NCBI GenBank assembly: GCA_902618535.1
Contig: CACNAV010000001.1
Location: forward strand, 62,001 to 126,000
Direction of reading: 5' to 3'
From: an uncultured Alphaproteobacteria bacterium
GTDB taxonomy: Bacteria > Pseudomonadota > Alphaproteobacteria > Methylaequorales > Methylaequoraceae
DNA length: 64,000 nucleotides
Part shown: positions 33,430 to 42,844 of the stretch, one piece after another
Numbering within the stretch: the first letter of the stretch is position 1
How the letters are laid out: every line of letters begins with the position of its first letter
Notes under the pieces: model-generated
The model's input: only the letters and a program-made list of their open reading frames with translations
Databases searched by the model: none
What the model was told of the DNA's origin: nothing
Position numbers and translations under genes: made by a program

Positions 33430-34023
33430 ATGTCTAATATTTTATCATCATTGTTAAAAACTGTTATCAGCGGTTTTATACTACTTTTTTTAATTATGCT
33501 AATCATTTCTTCAACATCTGAACTTTATTTTGATTACTCATATCTTTCTTTCTTTTTTAGATGGATACATGTTCTTTCAGGTGTTATGTGGATTGGTTTG
33601 TTATGGTATTTTAATTTTGTTCAAATTCCAAGCATGCCGAATATCCCTAATGAACAAAAGCCTGCGATTTCAAAGTTTATTGCACCTGAAGCTTTATTTT
33701 GGTTTCGTTGGGCTGCATTAGCAACTTTGATTACGGGCTTAATATTAGGGCACATAAACGGATATCTTTACGATGCTCTAACCCTAGATACTTCAGATGG
33801 AAAAAATCTTATGATTGGTGTTGGAATGTGGTTAGGTACCATCATGGCTTTTAACGTATGGGGAGTAATTTGGCCAAATCAAAAAAAAGCCTTAGGCCTT
33901 GTAGATGCCTCAGCAGAACAAAAAGCAGCTTCTGCTAAAAAAGCAATGTTATTTTCCAGAACAAATACCTTACTATCAATACCGATGCTATATTGCATGG
34001 TGGGAGCCCAAAATCTTTATTGA
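33430..34023 (+). CDS. PuuD-like (urate hydroxylase type) membrane domain protein
   Basis: A 197-residue protein with about five membrane helices. FFRWIHVLSGVMWIGLLWYFNFVQ and WGVIWPNQKKALGL match the N-terminal membrane domain of urate hydroxylase PuuD (DUF989), including the His in the first conserved helix. The C-terminal cytochrome c domain of full-length PuuD is absent, as in the short marine forms. No purine-degradation gene is nearby, so an electron-transfer role in the membrane is a safer description than urate oxidation. Confidence 0.8.
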   Translation: MSNILSSLLKTVISGFILLFLIMLIISSTSELYFDYSYLSFFFRWIHVLSGVMWIGLLWYFNFVQIPSMPNIPNEQKPAISKFIAPEALFWFRWAALATLITGLILGHINGYLYDALTLDTSDGKNLMIGVGMWLGTIMAFNVWGVIWPNQKKALGLVDASAEQKAASAKKAMLFSRTNTLLSIPMLYCMVGAQNLY

Positions 34024-34895
34024 TTTTGTTTAATTATTTTAAAACCTAATAAGGCTATAAGTGGGGAGGCTATAAATATTGACGAATAGGTTCCAATTAA
34101 AACTCCCCACATCATTGCGCTCACAAAACCTCTAACAACCTCTCCGCCAAAAATATAAAGAGCTAATAAAGCCAATAATGTTGTTATTGAAGTCATAAGT
34201 GTTCTTGAAAGTGTTTGATTAATTGATATGTTAAGCAGTTCAGAAAAAGGAGACTCTTGTTTTGAAAGATTTTCCCTAATTCTATCAAAAACAACAACCG
34301 TATCATTTATAGAATATCCGGCTATTGTAAGAATCGCAGCTATTGATGCTAAATTAAACTCTATTTGAGTTAAAGAAAAAAAACCTATTGTAGAAAGAAC
34401 GTCATGGAATAAAGCTACTAATGCACCTAGACCAAACTGCCATCCTGAAAACCTAAACCAGATGTATGAAAACATTGCAAGCAAAGAAAATAAAACAGCC
34501 TTAATACCCATTATTTGAAGCTCTTTACCAACTTTTGGTCCAACAAACTCTATTCTTCTGTAATCAATTTCAGATGGTAATTCATTTTTAATATTATTGA
34601 TTAGAGCATTTTGTTCATCTTTCTTTTCAGAATTTTTTTCAATTCTTATTAAAACATTTTCAGGAGAACCAAATTCTTGAATTTCTACGTTTCCAACATT
34701 CATACCAATTAATTTTTCTCGTAAGTCAGTTAAATTTGGAGGAGTCGCAAAATTTGCTTCAATTAAAATACCTCCCTTAAAGTCAATTCCTAAATTAAGA
34801 TTATCTTTTATAAAAAGAAAGACAGAAAATAAGATTAGCAAAAAAGAGAAAATAAAAGCTGATATTCTGTATTTGTAAAAATTAATTACTTTCAT
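34017..34895 (-). CDS. secF: Protein translocase subunit SecF
   Basis: A 292-residue protein with six membrane helices. LGIDFKGGILIEANF is the first periplasmic motif, FVGPKVGKELQIMGI precedes helix 2, and GYSINDTVVVFDRIREN is the conserved helix 4 signature. With SecD it uses proton force to finish export through SecYEG. Start overlaps the secD stop as ATGA; the end overlaps the convergent PuuD-like gene by 7 bases. Confidence 0.97.
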   Translation of the reverse strand: MKVINFYKYRISAFIFSFLLILFSVFLFIKDNLNLGIDFKGGILIEANFATPPNLTDLREKLIGMNVGNVEIQEFGSPENVLIRIEKNSEKKDEQNALINNIKNELPSEIDYRRIEFVGPKVGKELQIMGIKAVLFSLLAMFSYIWFRFSGWQFGLGALVALFHDVLSTIGFFSLTQIEFNLASIAAILTIAGYSINDTVVVFDRIRENLSKQESPFSELLNISINQTLSRTLMTSITTLLALLALYIFGGEVVRGFVSAMMWGVLIGTYSSIFIASPLIALLGFKIIKQNQ

Positions 34896-36478
34896 GATGC
34901 TTTAGTTAAAAAAAGTCTATTTGGTTTAAGTTTTACTACCCACAAAGTAACAATTAGCTTTGTTAAAATTAAGGCAGTGAACATAGAGGTTATAATTCCA
35001 ATACTAAGGGTTACAGCAAAACCTTTGATTGGTCCCGAACCGTAATTATAAAGTAGAAGAGCAGCAATCAACGTTGTAAAATTGGCATCTAATATTGTCT
35101 TAAGAGCAAATTTATATCCTAAATCTATTGAGTTTATTATTGACCTCCCCGACTTCAATTCTTCCTTTATTCTTTCAAATACTAGAACATTTGCGTCAAC
35201 TGCCATACCCACGGTCAAAACTATTCCAGCTATACCAGGCATAGTTAACGTTGCTTCAATAAGGCTTAAAAGTGAAATAAGTAATATAATGTTAAATATT
35301 ATTGCAAAATCAGCAATTAGACCAAAAATTCTGTAACGAACAATCATAAATAAAATAATTAAAATAAAACCGACAATCAAAGCTTTTTTTCCAGCTTCGA
35401 TAGAATCTAAGCCTAAGCTAGGACCAACTGTTCGTTCCTCCAAAACTTCAATGGGGGCAGGAAGAGAACCAGCTCTTAATAAAACTGCCAAGTCATTTGC
35501 AGTTTCAGGAGAAAAATTCCCACTTATATTCCCTTGCCCTCCAGTTATAGGTTCTCTAATCTGGGGTGCACTTATGACTTTATTATCTAAAAGAATAGCT
35601 AATCTTTGATAAACATTTTCTGTGGTTATTTTTGCAAATTTTTTACCTCCTTTTCTATCAAATTCAAATGCAACAACATATTTTCCTGATTGAGCATCAA
35701 CTGTAGCGGCGGCATTAACAAGATTATCACCAGTAAGTAAAATTCTCTTTTTAACTAAGAATTCTTTTTCGTATGCTGTTGGATCTGCATTTGAAACTCT
35801 ATATGTACCCGGTGGAAGTTTTCCTCTTTGTTGAGCCAATTCAACTGTAGTTGGATCTAACAAATGAAAGTTTAACTTTGCTGTTCTCCCAATAAGTGAC
35901 CTAATCCTCTCTGGATCTTTAATACCAGGAAGTTGAACTATTATCCTTTTTTCACCTTGCTTCTGGATAACTGGTTCTTTGGTACCAGATTCGTCAACTC
36001 GTTTTCTTACAACCTCAATAGATTGATCAACAGTTTTGATATTTGAATCAATAATATATTCATCTGAAAAAGATAAATTTAACTTAGTCTGTTCAGTACT
36101 AATTTGAATACCTTTTTCAATATTTTCTCTAATACTTTTTCTTGCTAAGTCAACTTTTTCCTTATTGGTAATTGTAACGACAGCACCGCTTAATTTTGAT
36201 CCAAGGTTACTATATTTTATTTTTTGCTTTCTTAAGGCTGATCTAATATCATCAACTAAATATTCTGATTTCTCTTTCAAAACAGAATTGGTATCTACTT
36301 CCAGAAGTAGATGAGATCCACCTTGAAGATCCAGACCAAGGTTCACTTGTTTTTTAGATAAATAATTAGGCAAGGCTGTTACTTCAGTTTTATTAAAAAA
36401 GTTGGGATACAAAAAGTATATACCAGAAAGACAGACTAGGATAACAAACAAAATTCTCCACTTATTCAAACTTAGCAT
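34892..36478 (-). CDS. secD: Protein translocase subunit SecD
   Basis: A 528-residue protein. N-terminal helix, then the P1 domain with LGLDLQGGSHLLLEVD, RVDESGTKEPVIQKQG and RIIVQLPGI, and a membrane domain with GMAVDANVLVFERIKEEL. Coupled to secF (ATGA) and 4 bases after yajC, forming the standard yajC-secD-secF operon. Confidence 0.97.
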   Translation of the reverse strand: MLSLNKWRILFVILVCLSGIYFLYPNFFNKTEVTALPNYLSKKQVNLGLDLQGGSHLLLEVDTNSVLKEKSEYLVDDIRSALRKQKIKYSNLGSKLSGAVVTITNKEKVDLARKSIRENIEKGIQISTEQTKLNLSFSDEYIIDSNIKTVDQSIEVVRKRVDESGTKEPVIQKQGEKRIIVQLPGIKDPERIRSLIGRTAKLNFHLLDPTTVELAQQRGKLPPGTYRVSNADPTAYEKEFLVKKRILLTGDNLVNAAATVDAQSGKYVVAFEFDRKGGKKFAKITTENVYQRLAILLDNKVISAPQIREPITGGQGNISGNFSPETANDLAVLLRAGSLPAPIEVLEERTVGPSLGLDSIEAGKKALIVGFILIILFMIVRYRIFGLIADFAIIFNIILLISLLSLIEATLTMPGIAGIVLTVGMAVDANVLVFERIKEELKSGRSIINSIDLGYKFALKTILDANFTTLIAALLLYNYGSGPIKGFAVTLSIGIITSMFTALILTKLIVTLWVVKLKPNRLFLTKAS

Positions 36479-36482
36479 AAAA

Positions 36483-36785
36483 CTACTTTTTATTTATAAC
36501 ATCAGCAACTGTAGACCTGTAAACAACAACATTTACATTGGGCGCAATATCGACATTAAGTTTTTCACCATCAGCTTTTGTAACTTTCGCAATAATTCCA
36601 CCACTTGTAAGAATCTCATCTCCTTTTTTGATGGCTTCTAAAAGAATCTTATGCTCTTTTTGTTTTTTTTGCTGTGGCCTAATTAGTAAAAAATAAAAAA
36701 CTAAGAATATAAGAATTAATGGAATAAAAGAAGCAAACATTGAGGGCTGTTGAGCAGCAGATTGTGCATAAGCGGGATTAAACAT
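36483..36785 (-). CDS. yajC: Preprotein translocase subunit YajC
   Basis: A 100-residue protein: one membrane helix (about 17-37, FIPLILIFLVFYFLLIRPQ), then the hallmark RPQQKKQKEHKILLEAIKKGDEILTSGGI, then a beta domain. Auxiliary partner of SecDF. First gene of the operon; divergent from the DUF815 ATPase. Confidence 0.96.
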   Translation of the reverse strand: MFNPAYAQSAAQQPSMFASFIPLILIFLVFYFLLIRPQQKKQKEHKILLEAIKKGDEILTSGGIIAKVTKADGEKLNVDIAPNVNVVVYRSTVADVINKK

Positions 36786-36893
36786 AAAACCTCTTGAAAA
36801 AAAAAATTAATTAATAATACTTAACTTCATTATATTAAAACTTATTTAATACAAGTATAAAATAAGAAAATCACAAAAAGCATCAAGCAAAAT

Positions 36894-37667
36894 ATGAAAT
36901 TTCTAAAAAATAAAAAAATTTTTAAAGAAAACGATTTTTTTTTACTGCTTCCTAATTTGATGGAAATTGTAAGTTGGAAGCAAGAGTTTAAAATAAATTT
37001 TGAAGACATTCTTTTTGTTGAAGATCAAAAAAAAAAATTGTTTGAAAATATAAAACAATTTTCTAAGAACCATCAGTCTCACAATTGTTTTTTGTGGGGC
37101 GCGAGGGGTATGGGGAAATCATCTTTGATTAAATATACAGTAAAAAAAGTAAACGACGAGATGTCTTCAAAAATTAAATTTGTAGAAATTTTAAATTATA
37201 GTTTGAAATATTTACCAGAACTAATTTATTTCTTTAAAGATTTAAAATATAAATTTATAATTTTTATAGACGACATAACTTTGGATAATTCTCATAATGA
37301 ATTTAAACTTTTTAAAAGTATTTTAGACGGTAGTTTAATAAGTGGTACCCAAAACGTTAGGTTTTACGTAACTTCAAACTTACGTCATCTCTCAATTAAG
37401 GAACATACTGGAGAAAATACAGACGAAATTACTAAAAAAGAAAACTACTCAAATATTGTTTCTTTATCAGACCGTTTTGGAGTTCGTTTAGGTTTTTTTG
37501 AAAATAATAAAGAAAATTATTTAAAAATTGTTCAACATTATGCAAATGTGAATGGTATTTCTTTAAAAAAAGATCAAATAATCAGAGCTTCTGAATGGTC
37601 TTTAGAAAAAGGAAACTTTTCCGGTAGAACTGCTTACCAATTTATTCTAACTTTAAAAAAAAATTAA
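36894..37667 (+). CDS. DUF815 AAA-type ATPase
   Basis: A 257-residue protein. Walker A is WGARGMGKSSLIK, Walker B FIIFIDDITLD with acidic residues following, and FYVTSNLRHLSIKEH and LSDRFGVRLGF provide sensor and arginine-finger regions. DUF815 ATPases are widespread in Proteobacteria with no settled function; in Alphaproteobacteria they are often near yajC, as here. It ends on the convergent NlpD-like gene with a 4-base overlap. Confidence 0.9.
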   Translation: MKFLKNKKIFKENDFFLLLPNLMEIVSWKQEFKINFEDILFVEDQKKKLFENIKQFSKNHQSHNCFLWGARGMGKSSLIKYTVKKVNDEMSSKIKFVEILNYSLKYLPELIYFFKDLKYKFIIFIDDITLDNSHNEFKLFKSILDGSLISGTQNVRFYVTSNLRHLSIKEHTGENTDEITKKENYSNIVSLSDRFGVRLGFFENNKENYLKIVQHYANVNGISLKKDQIIRASEWSLEKGNFSGRTAYQFILTLKKN

Positions 37668-38551
37668 GATAAATATTTTAATGGATCAACGGCTTCTTTG
37701 CCTTTTCGAATTTCAAAATGTAATTGGGGTATTTTTACGTTTCCGCTATTTCCAACAGCTCCAATAGACTCGCCCCTCTTAACTAATGCTCCTTTTTTTT
37801 TATATATTTTATTTAAATGTGCATAGGCAGTTATCCAATTCTTTGAATGTTTAATTAAAACTAAATTACCGTAACCTGGAATTTCGTTTCCGCTGTAAAC
37901 AATTTCTCCAGCACTAGATGCTTTAACATCTTTACCAGAGACTGATTCGATATTAATTCCGTCATTAAAGAATCCTGGGTTATTGCTTCCATATTTTGAT
38001 AAAATTTTACCTTCGACTGGCCAAATAAATTTTTGATTGAAGGTCTCGTTACTTACTTTTTTCGAATAACTATCTTTTTTGACAATGATTTTCTTTTTAG
38101 CTTTTTTTGTTTCTTTTTTTTTAAATTTTCTAACAACCTTTTTTTTACTTTCGAATTGATCTGGAATTATTAATTTTTGATTAGTATAAATTTGATTAGC
38201 ATTTTTAAGATTATTGAATCTAGATACTGTAAAAACATCGGTTCTGTATTTTCTTGAAATTGAATATAAAGTATCACCTCTTTTAACAATGTGGGTTCTT
38301 TTTTTTGGAATAAAAATTTTTTGATTAGGAAAAATTTTATAAGGTGAATCAATATTATTAAAGTTAATTAATTTAGAAATTGTTACATTATATTTTTTTG
38401 ATATTAAATATAAATTGTCCCCTTTATTTACAGTATAATACAGATTGTCTTCTTTTTTCTTAAATTTATAAGCTTTAATTTTATATTCTTGAAAAAAAAA
38501 ACTTTCGCAACTGGAGAGGAAAATAATTATCAATACTAAAAACAATCTCAT
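37664..38551 (-). CDS. nlpD: NlpD-like lipoprotein: two LysM domains plus catalytically degenerate LytM
   Basis: A 295-residue lipoprotein (lipobox LSSC near residue 14). LysM domains are at about 40-84 (YTVNKGDNLYLISKKYNV) and 89-130 (HIVKRGDTLYSISRKY), binding peptidoglycan. The C-terminal M23/LytM domain (about 180-295) has lost metal ligands: HxxxD is NDGIN, and the first His of HLH is Gln in QLHFEIRKG, while YAHLNKI is kept. Like E. coli NlpD it should activate an amidase rather than cut wall itself, helping cell separation. It follows pcm, as nlpD does in many Proteobacteria. Confidence 0.88.
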   Translation of the reverse strand: MRLFLVLIIIFLSSCESFFFQEYKIKAYKFKKKEDNLYYTVNKGDNLYLISKKYNVTISKLINFNNIDSPYKIFPNQKIFIPKKRTHIVKRGDTLYSISRKYRTDVFTVSRFNNLKNANQIYTNQKLIIPDQFESKKKVVRKFKKKETKKAKKKIIVKKDSYSKKVSNETFNQKFIWPVEGKILSKYGSNNPGFFNDGINIESVSGKDVKASSAGEIVYSGNEIPGYGNLVLIKHSKNWITAYAHLNKIYKKKGALVKRGESIGAVGNSGNVKIPQLHFEIRKGKEAVDPLKYLS

Positions 38552-38554
38552 ATT

Positions 38555-39199
38555 TTAATACTCCACTTTGCCTTCTAGTAACGGAACAAATCGAACGTTC
38601 ATTATATTTTTTACAATAAAACTATCACCTTTTTTTATTATTTTTTTTAGTACTTGGTTATCATTATCCTCACCAACTGGAATAACCATAATACCATCGT
38701 CTACAAGTTGACTTAAAAGTTTTGTGGGAATTTCGGGTGCACTAGCTGTTACAATTATTCTGTCAAAGGGAGCTTGCTCTGACCAACCCAACCCTCCATC
38801 AGCATGTTTAAAAAATACATTATTAATTTCTAAGCTTTGGAGAAGATTTTTTGCCTTCTTCAATAATATATTATGTCTTTCAATAGTATAAACAAATCTA
38901 GAGAGTTTTGATAAAACAAGTGATTGATAACCACTTCCTGTTCCAATCTCTAAAACTCTCATTTTTTTGCTAATATCAAGTGTTTGAGTCATATGTGCCA
39001 CAACCAAAGGCTGAGATATTGTTTGTCCACAATCAATTGGTAGTGCAACATTGAGGTTAGATTTTTCTTTTAAATTAGTATCAATAAATAATGATCTATC
39101 AATATCCTCGATTATATTGAGAATCTTTATATTTGATACTCCTTGTTGTTTTAAATCAAGAAGTAGATCAAACTTTCCAAATCTTTTAATTTTTTTCAT
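38555..39199 (-). CDS. pcm: Protein-L-isoaspartate O-methyltransferase
   Basis: A 214-residue protein. ALPIDCGQTISQPLVVAHMTQ is the family substrate block, VLEIGTGSGYQSLVL is SAM motif I, and APFDRIIVTASAPEIP and LLSQLVDDGIMVIPVG follow. It methylates isoaspartyl residues so that damaged proteins can be repaired. The start overlaps the serS stop by 4 bases. A divergent relative is at 54860-55513. Confidence 0.95.
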   Translation of the reverse strand: MKKIKRFGKFDLLLDLKQQGVSNIKILNIIEDIDRSLFIDTNLKEKSNLNVALPIDCGQTISQPLVVAHMTQTLDISKKMRVLEIGTGSGYQSLVLSKLSRFVYTIERHNILLKKAKNLLQSLEINNVFFKHADGGLGWSEQAPFDRIIVTASAPEIPTKLLSQLVDDGIMVIPVGEDNDNQVLKKIIKKGDSFIVKNIMNVRFVPLLEGKVEY

Positions 39200-40470
39200 T
39201 TACTACCAATACTTGTTATCCCTTTCATATAATTTTTTAAAATATCAGGTATTGAAATTGTACCATTTTCTTGTTGATAGTTTTCTATTATACTTATAAG
39301 AATTCTTCCAATCGCTATTGAAGAACCATTTAATGTATGGGGATAATAAATTTCTCCAGTACCATGATTTTTTGCTCTCATTTTCATTCTTCTAGATTGA
39401 AAATCCTTACAATTTGAACAACTTGAGACTTCTCTAAATTTTTTTTGTCCAGGCATCCAAACTTCTAAATCAATCGTGTAAGCGGAAGAAAAGCCGAGAT
39501 CTCCAGAGCATAGTTCAACTAAACGATAAGGAATATTTAGTTTTTTTAAAATCATTTCAACACACTCAATCATTCTTTCCATTTCAGCCATTGATTTATT
39601 AGGTTCGGCAATAGAGACTAATTCTACTTTTCCAAATTGATGCTCTCGCATTAGTCCTTTGGTATCTTTACCTGCAGCACCAGCTTCAGAACGAAAGCAA
39701 TTAGTAAAGGAAGTATAACGAAGTGGTAGTTTAGTTGAGTCAATAATTTCTTCCCTGTGAAAGTTTGTTAAAGGTACCTCAGCAGTAGGTATTAACCATA
39801 AGTCATTAAAATTAGTTCTAAATAAATCCTCATCAAATTTAGGTAGTTGTCCAGTTCCTGTCAAACAATCACTTTTTACCAACTCTGGGACTATACACTC
39901 TTCATATTGAAATTCTGTAACATTTATATCTATCATAAAGTTTACTAAAGCTCGATGTAAAGTCGCCAAACTTGATCTTAAAACTGAAAACCTACTACCA
40001 GAGAGTTTTGATGCTTTATTATAATCTAACAAGTTATTTTTTTCTAAAATTTCTACATGATTTTTAATCTTAAAATCTGGTTTGTTTATCTTACCAACTT
40101 CTTTTATTATGATGTTATCAATCTCTGATTTACCGATTGGAACTTTATCATCAACTAAATTTGGAATCTCAAGAAGAATTTGATTTAATTTATTTTTTTT
40201 TTCATCAGTTTTATTTTTTAATTCATCTAATTCTTTTTTGATTTTTGTAACATCGCTTTTTATCTTTTCTATTTCTTTTTGATTTAATTTTGGAGAAAAC
40301 ATTTTTGACAAAGAATTCTTTTTTTCTTGTAACCCCTGAGTTTTTTTTAAATTATCTAAATATTCTTGATGTAAAAAAAGTATCTCTTTAGAGTGAGAGG
40401 AAATATTCCTTTTTTTTAATATTGCATCAAAAAGTGAACTATTATCCTTAATAAATTTAATATCATGCAT
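39196..40470 (-). CDS. serS: Seryl-tRNA synthetase
   Basis: A 424-residue class II enzyme. An N-terminal coiled-coil tRNA-binding arm (about 28-105), motif 2 FRSEAGAAGKDTKGLMREHQF with FGKVELV, and motif 3 NGSSIAIGRILISIIENYQ (family form NGSGLAVGR). Charges tRNA-Ser. It overlaps tatC by 8 bases and is co-transcribed with the tat and pcm genes. Confidence 0.97.
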   Translation of the reverse strand: MHDIKFIKDNSSLFDAILKKRNISSHSKEILFLHQEYLDNLKKTQGLQEKKNSLSKMFSPKLNQKEIEKIKSDVTKIKKELDELKNKTDEKKNKLNQILLEIPNLVDDKVPIGKSEIDNIIIKEVGKINKPDFKIKNHVEILEKNNLLDYNKASKLSGSRFSVLRSSLATLHRALVNFMIDINVTEFQYEECIVPELVKSDCLTGTGQLPKFDEDLFRTNFNDLWLIPTAEVPLTNFHREEIIDSTKLPLRYTSFTNCFRSEAGAAGKDTKGLMREHQFGKVELVSIAEPNKSMAEMERMIECVEMILKKLNIPYRLVELCSGDLGFSSAYTIDLEVWMPGQKKFREVSSCSNCKDFQSRRMKMRAKNHGTGEIYYPHTLNGSSIAIGRILISIIENYQQENGTISIPDILKNYMKGITSIGSK

Positions 40471-41200
40471 TTTTTACTTTCTTATTAAAAAAGAATTTAA
40501 TGAACAATATTGAAAATTCATAAAAGATTATTAAAGGAATAGCAATCCCTATCTGTGAAATTATATCAGGTGGTGTAAATAAGGCGGAGAATATCAGAAT
40601 ACCAATAAGAAAGAATTTTCTATTTTTTTTGAGAAAATATTCATTAAAAATCCCTAATTTTGTTAAAAAAATTATTATTATTGGAAATTCAAATGATAAT
40701 CCACTAGCAAGAAGGAGAAACATTGTTAATTTCATGTATTCTGAATATCTAGATTCTAGTTGTATTGGTAATGATCCATCCACAAAACTTTCGTAGGATA
40801 TAAAAAAAGACCATATCATTGGGATTAAAAAAAAGTACGCAAATAATATTCCGAGAAAGAAAAATATAATTGACATTATAGATACTAATACAAAAACTTT
40901 CTTTTCTTTCTTATACAAGGCTGGCGAGGTAAATAGAATAATTTGAATAATAAAAATCGGCAAAGAAAATAAAAAAGCAACAAAAAATGATACTTTAAGA
41001 TTTGAAACAAAAACCTCAGGCAGACCAGTAAAAATCATTCTATTGTTGTCTTTATTATTTAAAAGTTCATATAAAGGATGAGTAAGGGTCTCAATAACTA
41101 AACTTATATTAAGGAAGAAAAATAAAAAACAAAGAAACATGAATGAAAAACTAAATAATAATCTGTTTCTCAATTCTTTTAGATACTCAAGATACTTCAT
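40463..41200 (-). CDS. tatC: Twin-arginine translocase subunit TatC
   Basis: A 245-residue protein with six membrane helices. It begins with YLEYLKELRNRLLFS, the conserved N-terminal block with the signal-peptide-binding Glu, and has SPALYKKEKKVF and LTKLGIFNEYFLKKNRKFF family motifs. Receptor of the Tat folded-protein exporter. Start overlaps the tatB stop by 4 bases. Confidence 0.96.
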   Translation of the reverse strand: MKYLEYLKELRNRLLFSFSFMFLCFLFFFLNISLVIETLTHPLYELLNNKDNNRMIFTGLPEVFVSNLKVSFFVAFLFSLPIFIIQIILFTSPALYKKEKKVFVLVSIMSIIFFFLGILFAYFFLIPMIWSFFISYESFVDGSLPIQLESRYSEYMKLTMFLLLASGLSFEFPIIIIFLTKLGIFNEYFLKKNRKFFLIGILIFSALFTPPDIISQIGIAIPLIIFYEFSILFIKFFFNKKVKNA

Positions 41201-41424
41201 TTATGATTTTTATTATTTTTTTTTATTCTTTTTTTGGATACTTTTGAATCGGTTGAAATTAAGTCAATTTCATCTATCTCATACTTTAAATTTAGAATAT
41301 ATCTATTAATTTTTCTGTAAAAAAGCCCTATATTTTTGGTTACCTTAGGGATTTCTTCTGGTTTAATAAGAAGAATCAAAAAAAAAAAAATTACTAAAAG
41401 CTCAAATAAACCAATGTTGAACAT
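41197..41424 (-). CDS. tatB: TatB-like translocase subunit
   Basis: A 75-residue protein. MFNIGLFELLVIFFFLILLIKPEEIPKV is the TatA/B N-terminal helix with the Glu8 typical of TatB and a hinge, followed by a short amphipathic helix (NIGLFYRKINRYILNLKYEI). The usual long TatB tail is missing. The ATG shares one base with the tatA stop (TAATG). Confidence 0.85.
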   Translation of the reverse strand: MFNIGLFELLVIFFFLILLIKPEEIPKVTKNIGLFYRKINRYILNLKYEIDEIDLISTDSKVSKKRIKKNNKNHK

Positions 41425-41588
41425 TAATTTTTTTCTTTATCATTTTTTTTTTCATCTTTTAAACCTTGTTTAAAAGATTTAATTCCCTTAGCCAGTTCGC
41501 CTGCAACCTTTGGTAACTTTCCTGCTCCAAAAACAATTAGAACAATAACAAGTATTAAAATAATTTCCCAATGTCCTAGTCCAAACAT
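41424..41588 (-). CDS. tatA: Twin-arginine translocase subunit TatA
   Basis: ATG 41588 to TAA 41424, 54 residues. FGLGHWEIILILVIVLIVFG is the membrane helix, then AGKLPKVAGELAKGIKSFKQ with the FGxxKLP hinge and amphipathic helix, and a short charged tail. It forms the Tat pore with TatC. TAATG couples it to tatB, giving the standard tatABC order. Confidence 0.95.
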   Translation of the reverse strand: MFGLGHWEIILILVIVLIVFGAGKLPKVAGELAKGIKSFKQGLKDEKKNDKEKN

Positions 41589-41612
41589 ATAACAATCCTA
41601 TCTATTAAGATA

Positions 41613-42134
41613 TTACAAGATTATTGATTCTAATTCATCTACTTTTGGCAAATCTTTTATAGATTTTAAACCAAAATGCTTTAAAAACTCAACATCAGTA
41701 ATCCAAGTCACTGGCCTACCAGGGGTTTCTCGTCTTCCTGCAGGTTTTATCCATTTAATCTCTAACAGAGAATCAAGAGTTCCTCTAAAGACAGGCTTTC
41801 CCCTTATCTTTTCAATTTCAGCTCTAGTTACTGGTTGATGATATGAAATTATAGCCAAAGTCTCCATAGCTGCATTTGATAAATTTTTTGTTTTCTTTGT
41901 TTGTATTGTTAGGAAATTCTGAAGACCATCAGAGGTTTTAAAATAAAACTTATTATCTGAAGAATATAAAACTACACCTCTATCTTTGTAATCATCAATG
42001 AGCTCATTCAAAACTTTATCAAGATCAAAAGTACCATATTGTGATAATATTTTATTAATATCATTTTTTGCTAAAGGCTCATCTGCTGAAAAAATTAAAG
42101 ACTCAACAAGATTTTTTAGATCTTTTTTGTTCAT
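41613..42134 (-). CDS. scpB: Segregation and condensation protein B
   Basis: A 173-residue protein with paired winged-helix domains. LVESLIFSADEPLAKNDINKIL, METLAIISYHQPVTRAEIEKIRG and the DSLLEIKWIKPAGRRETPGRP block are the ScpB signatures. With ScpA and SMC it compacts the chromosome. It overlaps scpA by 4 bases. Confidence 0.95.
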   Translation of the reverse strand: MNKKDLKNLVESLIFSADEPLAKNDINKILSQYGTFDLDKVLNELIDDYKDRGVVLYSSDNKFYFKTSDGLQNFLTIQTKKTKNLSNAAMETLAIISYHQPVTRAEIEKIRGKPVFRGTLDSLLEIKWIKPAGRRETPGRPVTWITDVEFLKHFGLKSIKDLPKVDELESIIL

Positions 42135-42844
42135 TTTCTTTCCTTTATCATTATTTTTTCAAAATGACTTTCTTGATTTAAAAGTAATTTACCATTTGAA
42201 ACCTCATTTAATGAAGCAAGTAGTATCGATACAATAGCTGATTTTCTTTTTTGGTTACTTTTAAATACTCTAGGCAAAAAGTCAAAAAGAGAAAACCAGT
42301 TATCCTCTTTTATTTGGAAAATTTGGTTTAACCATTTAATACCATCTTCAACTGAGAACAAATTAGTTTCATCAGCTAGCATTTTAATTGTTTTCCCTCT
42401 GTTATTTATAATTAAATATTTTAGTATCAAATCTTGCAAACCAACTTTTGGAACAATCTTACTACTTATAATGAACTTGTTTTTAATTTTAATAATTAAA
42501 AAATCCTTACCACTCTGAGGTAAAGCAAAAATTTCTTTTGATAACTTTTTTATACCCGCATAGTGAATTAGTCTTTGGGTGAAATCTTCCTCAAGGTTCT
42601 CTTCTTCTATTTTTTCATCCTCAGGTAACAAAAGTTTTGATTTTAGAAGAGCTAGTAAAGATGCCATCACCAAATAATCTGCTGACAATTTAATTTGATT
42701 GACATTTTGGTCAATAAAATCCAAATATTGATTAGCTAACTCTAAAATTGAAATTTTTTTAATATCAACTTTTTGTTTTTTTGAAAGTTCTAATAGCAGA
42801 TCTAAAGGTCCCTCGTAACCACTTATATTTAGATTTAGTTGCAT
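42131..42844 (-). CDS. scpA: Segregation and condensation protein A
   Basis: A 237-residue kleisin. YEGPLDLLLELSKKQKVDI and QYLDFIDQNVNQIKLSADYLVMA, then LLALLKSKLLLPEDE, are the N-terminal helical bundle that binds the SMC neck; the C-terminal winged helix closes the ring. It follows nagZ with a 10-base overlap. Confidence 0.95.
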   Translation of the reverse strand: MQLNLNISGYEGPLDLLLELSKKQKVDIKKISILELANQYLDFIDQNVNQIKLSADYLVMASLLALLKSKLLLPEDEKIEEENLEEDFTQRLIHYAGIKKLSKEIFALPQSGKDFLIIKIKNKFIISSKIVPKVGLQDLILKYLIINNRGKTIKMLADETNLFSVEDGIKWLNQIFQIKEDNWFSLFDFLPRVFKSNQKRKSAIVSILLASLNEVSNGKLLLNQESHFEKIMIKERK

